Shown here one piece after another: positions 59,793 through 64,000 of a stretch of 64,000 nt of DNA. Numbering within the stretch: position 1 is the first letter of the stretch; each line of letters opens with the position of its first letter. The stretch lies in assembly GCA_044228505.1 (NCBI GenBank), contig JBGAUT010000017.1, positions 45,888 through 109,887 on the forward strand, in the 5' to 3' direction. The stretch is from JAEUKA01 sp044228505. Lineage in GTDB: Bacteria > Myxococcota_A > Polyangia > Palsa-1104 > JAEUJZ01. The position numbers and the translations under genes were made by a program. A model generated the notes under the pieces. It ran no database searches and was not told the origin of the DNA. It saw nothing but the letters and a program-made list of their open reading frames with translations.

Positions 59793-60125
59793 CTAGCGTG
59801 ACAGGTCTACGCAGTCCGGACGGGCTCTGCGGACCGATGTAAAGTCCCACCACTTCCGTGACTCGCCCGTACGTGCGTTGTGGACGACGGCAGAGAACAC
59901 GTCCCAAACACAAGGATCGTGACGGACACCGGTCAGTGAACAGAGCCGTCGGTACATCTCATCAGGGTCACCTGCGCAAAGTGACTGCGGTGTGTCATAG
60001 CCGAGTAGCAGCAAGTCATCAGCGGTGGCAGGTCCAACGTTGGGCAGCTTGCACAAGGCTTTGCGAAGCGACGCCCGGTCGGGCGAAGACGCCGGAATGG
60101 GATGATGGGATGCTCGGGCGATCAT
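59793..60125 (-). CDS. Cdd1-type (Pathogenicity locus) helix-hairpin-helix protein
   Basis: The start at 60125 (MIARASHHPIPAS) gives 110 residues, the family's usual size. A helix-hairpin-helix motif KLPNVGPATADDLLLLGYDTPQSL is followed by the conserved GDPDEMYRRLCSLTGVRHDPCVWDVFSAVVHNA and KWWDF. Cdd1 was named from a Clostridioides pathogenicity locus; members are otherwise scattered and the DNA-binding role is inferred from the helix-hairpin-helix. Confidence 0.88.
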   Translation of the reverse strand: MIARASHHPIPASSPDRASLRKALCKLPNVGPATADDLLLLGYDTPQSLCAGDPDEMYRRLCSLTGVRHDPCVWDVFSAVVHNARTGESRKWWDFTSVRRARPDCVDLSR

Positions 60126-60160
60126 CGGCGCAGCATAGCGGCAGCTCAGAGCAATGTGAC

Positions 60161-62620
60161 CTAATTGCTGGACCCAGGAGGCAGCCGAATCGCTAGTCTG
60201 TCCCCAAGCTGAGCAAACAGCCGCAGCCACTTGATCGTTCTCATCGTGTCGTTGCTACTTTTTTGGGAGCGAACGACCTGATTGCGATAGTTGGTCTGCA
60301 GAAGCTCATAGAACGTGTTTTGGGTTCGCCACAGATCGACCGTGCATGGCGGGGTGGTCGCCAGCTGCACCGCATCGAACAGCGATTGCAGGTACTTGGT
60401 CGAATCGGGCGTCTCCCGCAATTTTTCGCCAAGCCGCTGCAAAAGCTGCGACAGCGCAAAGCCCAGCGCCGCTTCATCGAGCTTCACACCACTCCGATGG
60501 ACCTCATCGAGGAGCCGTCGAACCTCTCCAAAGTCCGGGACTGCGGCCGCAAGTTGACGCAGGATCGCAGTCTGGAGTGACTGCTCTGCGGCGGTCTTGA
60601 GCGCGGGCGGCAGCGGTGCATGCAAGTCGGTCAGAAAGCGCAGCAGTGGCGCATGCGTGTCGTAGATCTTGCGCAGCTCAGCATCGACCTCATCGCGAGT
60701 GGTTCGCAGCAGCTTGTCGAGGATGCGTCTCTGATCGTCTCGAAACAGCTCGCGGAGTGAATAGGTCGAGGCCCCAAAGTAGCGATCGACCATGCGTAGC
60801 ACCGTTGGTAAGTCGGCACGCTCAAACGGGTCGACCAGGGTCTTGCGAAGCTCCGCCATGAACTCTTCGGTTCGGGTGGGAACCACGCCACCGACGAGAT
60901 TATGGTCTCCAAAGTGCAAGACCGCAAAACACAAGTCCGCCGACTCCTGCGTCACCTTCGTCGATACATCTGCGCGACCTAAGGCCAGGCTCACGCGACC
61001 GGCCCGCAGCACCTGCTGTTCCCGAGGCCGTACATCGTAGCCATAGACATTGATCGGCTCCTCGTATCGCTGAAAAAGCGACGTAATTGCATAATGAGCA
61101 AACGCCTTGGCGAGGTCGACCTTGCGTGGACGAACTTGTGATTCGTACAGTCGCCGACCATCCCCGATCTCCACGAGGTTACTTTCCGCATTGGCAAGCA
61201 GGTCCAGAAACGCGGGCTCCAGATCGACCTTTAAAGCGGTCTGCGCAAGCTGAATCGCCCGTGCCGCATAGAACAGGTTTTGCAGCGGTTCCGTGCCCGA
61301 GATGTCGTCGAAAAACCAGCCGCAGCTGGTGTACATCAGCAGCAAGTGCCGCTGCATTTCCAGAAGCTGGAACACTCGAGCCGACTCATCGGCACTCAGC
61401 GGTCGCTTGGCCTGGCTCCGGAGGAAGCGATCTCGTGTCTCGGTCCGTCCGTCCAAAATAATGTCGATGTATGCATCGCGAGCGGCCCACGGGTCGTGTA
61501 GCAGTACTGCGGTGGCCTGTTCATACAGTGGCACCAGTCGATCCCGAAGCAGATCGAGCGCGGCCCGCAACGGAGCCCGCCAGCGCTGATGCCAACCCGG
61601 ATTGCCACCGCTGTTACAGCCACAATCGGAAGCCCATCGGTCGATGCCATGTGCGCAACTCCAGGCAGTCCGTTCGACGATCTCGGCTTCGTGGCTGGGC
61701 GGGTTCTGCGCCAGCATTTCTCCGTAGTTGCTAAGCCGTACACCGTCGGTTTGCTCGATGGTTCGCAGCGCAAACGCCAGCGCCATCTCTCCATATTTGT
61801 GGTGATGTCCGTAGGTTTCTCCATCGGTGGCAATGTGAATCAGTTGCGGCCGATCGACCCCTGGGAGCAAGCCTCGCAGCAAGCGCTCGGCCAGCTTGTC
61901 ACCGTGGTTGAGCAGCCCCTCGAACGCCACAGCCCGCGACGTCCGGCCATCGTAGAAGAACACCGCGATACGCCGCCCCGATGGCAGCACAACGTCATAT
62001 GGCATGGTCGTGTCGACGCGACCACCGCTCACATCCGTAAAGCTTGATTCACCACGACGACGAACTGCTTTGGCTTGGTGCGGTGCGAGGATCGTAAAGC
62101 GGATTCCTTCCTTGGCCAGCGCTTCCAATGTGTCGAAATCAACTGCGGTCTCGGCCAGCCACATACCCTCGGGAAGTCGGCCAAAGCGGAAGGCAAAGTC
62201 ACGCAAACCCCATACCACCTGGGTTCGTTTGTCGCGTGCGTTGCAGAGCGGCATGATCGCGTGGTTATAGACTTGAGCGATTGCCGAGCCGTGCCCCGAA
62301 AAGCGCAGCAGGCTCTGCTTGTCAGCGAGCAAGATCGTCTCGTAGACCCTCTTGCAGTGATCGAACATCCACGACAGCAGAGTAGGCCCGAAGTTAAAAC
62401 TCATCCGCTCGTAGTTGCTGACGATGCTGACGATTTTGCCGTTGTCATCGAGAATGCGAGCGTAAGCGTTCGGCTCGTAGCACTCGGCGGTAATGCGCTC
62501 ATTCCAATCGTGATACGGGAAGGCCGAGTCTTGGACTTCGATTGTCTCCAGCCACGGGTTTTCACGAGGCGGCTGATAGAAGTGGCCATGAAGACAAACG
62601 AGACGCTGAGCAGCTTTCAT
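60161..62620 (-). CDS. glycoside hydrolase family 57 / DUF3536 protein
   Basis: The 819-residue product starts with the GH57 motif CLHGHFYQPPRENPWLE, then EGMWLAETAVD (catalytic nucleophile Glu region) and IATDGETYGHHHKYG (acid Asp and metal-site His). The C-terminal half (from about residue 350) matches DUF3536, an alpha-helical domain often fused to this GH57 type. The group includes 1,4-alpha-glucan branching and related enzymes; the specific activity is not fixed by these motifs. No signal peptide is visible, so it acts in the cytoplasm. It is divergent from the beta-barrel gene across about 58 bp. Confidence 0.9.
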   Translation of the reverse strand: MKAAQRLVCLHGHFYQPPRENPWLETIEVQDSAFPYHDWNERITAECYEPNAYARILDDNGKIVSIVSNYERMSFNFGPTLLSWMFDHCKRVYETILLADKQSLLRFSGHGSAIAQVYNHAIMPLCNARDKRTQVVWGLRDFAFRFGRLPEGMWLAETAVDFDTLEALAKEGIRFTILAPHQAKAVRRRGESSFTDVSGGRVDTTMPYDVVLPSGRRIAVFFYDGRTSRAVAFEGLLNHGDKLAERLLRGLLPGVDRPQLIHIATDGETYGHHHKYGEMALAFALRTIEQTDGVRLSNYGEMLAQNPPSHEAEIVERTAWSCAHGIDRWASDCGCNSGGNPGWHQRWRAPLRAALDLLRDRLVPLYEQATAVLLHDPWAARDAYIDIILDGRTETRDRFLRSQAKRPLSADESARVFQLLEMQRHLLLMYTSCGWFFDDISGTEPLQNLFYAARAIQLAQTALKVDLEPAFLDLLANAESNLVEIGDGRRLYESQVRPRKVDLAKAFAHYAITSLFQRYEEPINVYGYDVRPREQQVLRAGRVSLALGRADVSTKVTQESADLCFAVLHFGDHNLVGGVVPTRTEEFMAELRKTLVDPFERADLPTVLRMVDRYFGASTYSLRELFRDDQRRILDKLLRTTRDEVDAELRKIYDTHAPLLRFLTDLHAPLPPALKTAAEQSLQTAILRQLAAAVPDFGEVRRLLDEVHRSGVKLDEAALGFALSQLLQRLGEKLRETPDSTKYLQSLFDAVQLATTPPCTVDLWRTQNTFYELLQTNYRNQVVRSQKSSNDTMRTIKWLRLFAQLGDRLAIRLPPGSSN

Positions 62621-62678
62621 CGGGACAGTCCTGGCACGATGCTATCACCAGGTCGCACCGCCGACGCTTTCAGGTATT

Positions 62679-63725
62679 GTGCGCACGATGTTTGGGCTGT
62701 GGGGATTGCTGCTCTTCGGATCTCCCGCCGTGCTGTCGGGCACGGTGGCAACCGACGCAGGCATCGAGTACGACAGCAATCCGGCCCGCGTCCCCAGTGA
62801 TGGCTCGCTCGGTCTACTCCCGCAAGGTTCACCACTGGTTCGCGGGCTTCTGTCGGGCAGCTTGGCGTACGCAGGGACGAAACAGCGACTGAGAATCTCG
62901 GCCACGACAACTGGCAAGGTCTTTCTCACCAGCGAGCAGCAGCAGCAAAACGTCTTGGTAGCGCAGTTTGGTTATGAGCACGGAGCGAAGCTCGGACGCT
63001 CCTTGATCGTCGGAACCATCGACTACTACGACGCATTTCAGGCCACCGCACCACAGTACCTTGAGCGAGACTTTCGATCGCTTGCGGCCGGTGGACGATT
63101 TCAGTCGGTGCGTCCCATCGAAGGCGGACATCGATTGGACGGAATCCTGCACCTTACCGGGCAGCTATTCCACTATAAGCCCGATCCGCTCCAGAGCTTT
63201 GTCGGCCCGTCCCTGTTCGCCAAGCTGGGTGGACGTGTTCACGCGGGTGATCCCGAGCTCGGTCACGACTTCGATCTGTCCGTGCAAGGTCGAGGTGACT
63301 ATCGCATCTACGGTCCCGTTCGCCGCGATGTGTTCGTCTCGGTCGGCGCGAGCATACAGTGGCAAGGCCCGCTGCTCATCCAGCTTGGTTATTCCGCCCA
63401 GGTCAACCTGTCCTCGACGGAGCTGGAGAGCTATCAGCGTCACCTGCCGATGCTCAAGGTGGCGTTTCATCTGCCCGGAGAGCTGTTCGTGACGATGAAA
63501 GGCCAGCTCAACCTCCAGAAGTCCGCGCTCGGTCTGACCGTACCGATCCAGAGCATCGATGAAGACAACCGCAGTCTAGTGCTGCTCGATCTAGAGCGAC
63601 CGCTACCCAAGGGCTTCGCAATCAGCGCCCGTTACTGCGGCTACTTCAGCCTTCCCAAAGATGGAACGTCGCCGTATCAGCGGCACACGGCGCTGCTCAA
63701 CGTCAGCTACCGCTTTGGGCGCTAG
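62679..63725 (+). CDS. probable outer-membrane beta-barrel protein of unknown family
   Basis: The 348-residue product has a signal peptide (MFGLWGLLLFGSPAVLSGT) and alternating hydrophobic/polar stretches typical of transmembrane beta-strands (SLAYAGTKQRLRISATTTG, VLVAQFGYEHGAKLGRSLIVGTIDYY, LLIQLGYSAQVNLSS). It ends with an aromatic-containing strand LLNVSYRFGR, with Arg last rather than the canonical Phe. No Cys-rich modules. I do not recognise a named porin or usher. Its stop overlaps the convergent partial gene by 4 bp. Confidence 0.7.
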   Translation: MRTMFGLWGLLLFGSPAVLSGTVATDAGIEYDSNPARVPSDGSLGLLPQGSPLVRGLLSGSLAYAGTKQRLRISATTTGKVFLTSEQQQQNVLVAQFGYEHGAKLGRSLIVGTIDYYDAFQATAPQYLERDFRSLAAGGRFQSVRPIEGGHRLDGILHLTGQLFHYKPDPLQSFVGPSLFAKLGGRVHAGDPELGHDFDLSVQGRGDYRIYGPVRRDVFVSVGASIQWQGPLLIQLGYSAQVNLSSTELESYQRHLPMLKVAFHLPGELFVTMKGQLNLQKSALGLTVPIQSIDEDNRSLVLLDLERPLPKGFAISARYCGYFSLPKDGTSPYQRHTALLNVSYRFGR

Positions 63726-64000
63726 TCATCTTTGAGAATGGCGATGTCGTCATCCTTCAGCAGCTCACCGTCTGAACCCAACCGAGGCAAGTGCTTATTC
63801 CCCACCGACTTGCCAGATGGAGTGCCCGCCCCAGGACCCGACGGCTTGACTGGTTTTATCGCCGCTGCGGGCGGGGTTTTTTCGGGAGAGGGATGCCCTA
63901 CCACCTGGGGCGCAATGGGATGCTCGACTGTAGGCAGAGCCACCGCTGACTCCGCCCCGCCATCCTGAAGCACGATCACCGGAGCACTGCCTGCAAGCCC
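63722..64000 (-). CDS. unidentified protein, C-terminal 92 residues (5' end outside window)
   Basis: The frame is open to the right window edge (ending reads GLAGSAPVIVLQDGG at the edge side) and stops at 63722. The visible part is Pro/Ala/Gly-rich with an acidic end (SDGELLKDDDIAILKDD), like a linker or C-terminal tail of a larger protein. No domain can be named from this fragment. Confidence 0.55.
   Translation of the reverse strand, partial: GLAGSAPVIVLQDGGAESAVALPTVEHPIAPQVVGHPSPEKTPPAAAIKPVKPSGPGAGTPSGKSVGNKHLPRLGSDGELLKDDDIAILKDD

Overview
The window looks like chromosomal DNA of a Myxococcota-type (deltaproteobacterial) organism. The reasons are Hanks-type Ser/Thr kinases with C-terminal membrane segments or a PEGA domain, many lipoproteins with Cys-rich 'C..G..C' modules, a CFI-box C-terminal protein, LTD/CotH surface proteins and a histone-H1-like Lys/Ala-rich DNA-binding protein. 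No rRNA or marker gene fixes the taxonomy, so this is inference. Genes are densely packed and often share ATGA start/stop overlaps. One tRNA (Ala, TGC) is present. I saw no CRISPR array and no recognisable transposase, integrase or phage gene.

Layout. 1-2.0 kb: a sigma-54 response regulator (5' end cut by the window) overlapping a family I inorganic pyrophosphatase gene. 2.0-11.4 kb: a PEGA-domain Ser/Thr kinase gene broken at its HRDVKPEN catalytic-loop codons. Its two halves fit together in frame but lie 8.1 kb apart, with a 9-bp direct repeat (CTCCGGCTT) at both junctions. The intervening DNA carries a twin-arginine/lipoprotein-exported fusion of ethanolamine ammonia-lyase EutB and EutC, and a 1417-residue CotH/lamin-tail lipoprotein. 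This is the most striking part of the window. 11.6-18 kb: a small lipoprotein, AlkB, an NTF2-like protein, a polysaccharide deacetylase with a Cys-rich insertion, an intact kinase, an AI-2E-type membrane protein and an enoyl-CoA hydratase. 18-24.6 kb: a metalloprotease-like lipoprotein pair, two Lys/Ala-rich secreted proteins, acylphosphatase, an ECF sigma/anti-sigma operon and tRNA-Ala.

24.7-33.6 kb: a compact minus-strand run scpA-scpB-rluB-GH13-CFI-box protein-lnt. 33.7-45 kb: accC, a minus-strand M4 protease-recQ-ceramidase-like run, a two-gene split DUF4331 module, and topB. 45-54.5 kb: rpsT with a long basic tail, a ketopantoate-reductase-like gene, a HAD-IB phosphatase, and a tight six-gene minus-strand operon: heme-motif lipoprotein, Cys-rich lipoprotein, LpxL-like acyltransferase, FabF-like ketosynthase, a ketosynthase-like protein lacking the catalytic Cys, and a CnoX-like thioredoxin. 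54.5-64 kb: the Zn-ribbon/AT-hook/H1-like protein, an Aminopep-family lipoprotein, a subtilase, a Cdd1 protein, a GH57/DUF3536 protein, a beta-barrel candidate and a partial gene.

The window is mostly core functions (chromosome segregation, lipoprotein and fatty-acid biogenesis, DNA repair) mixed with an unusually large set of exported lipoproteins and hydrolases. The insertion between the kinase halves is the clearest accessory segment. Family assignments are by motif recognition only; no database search was run.
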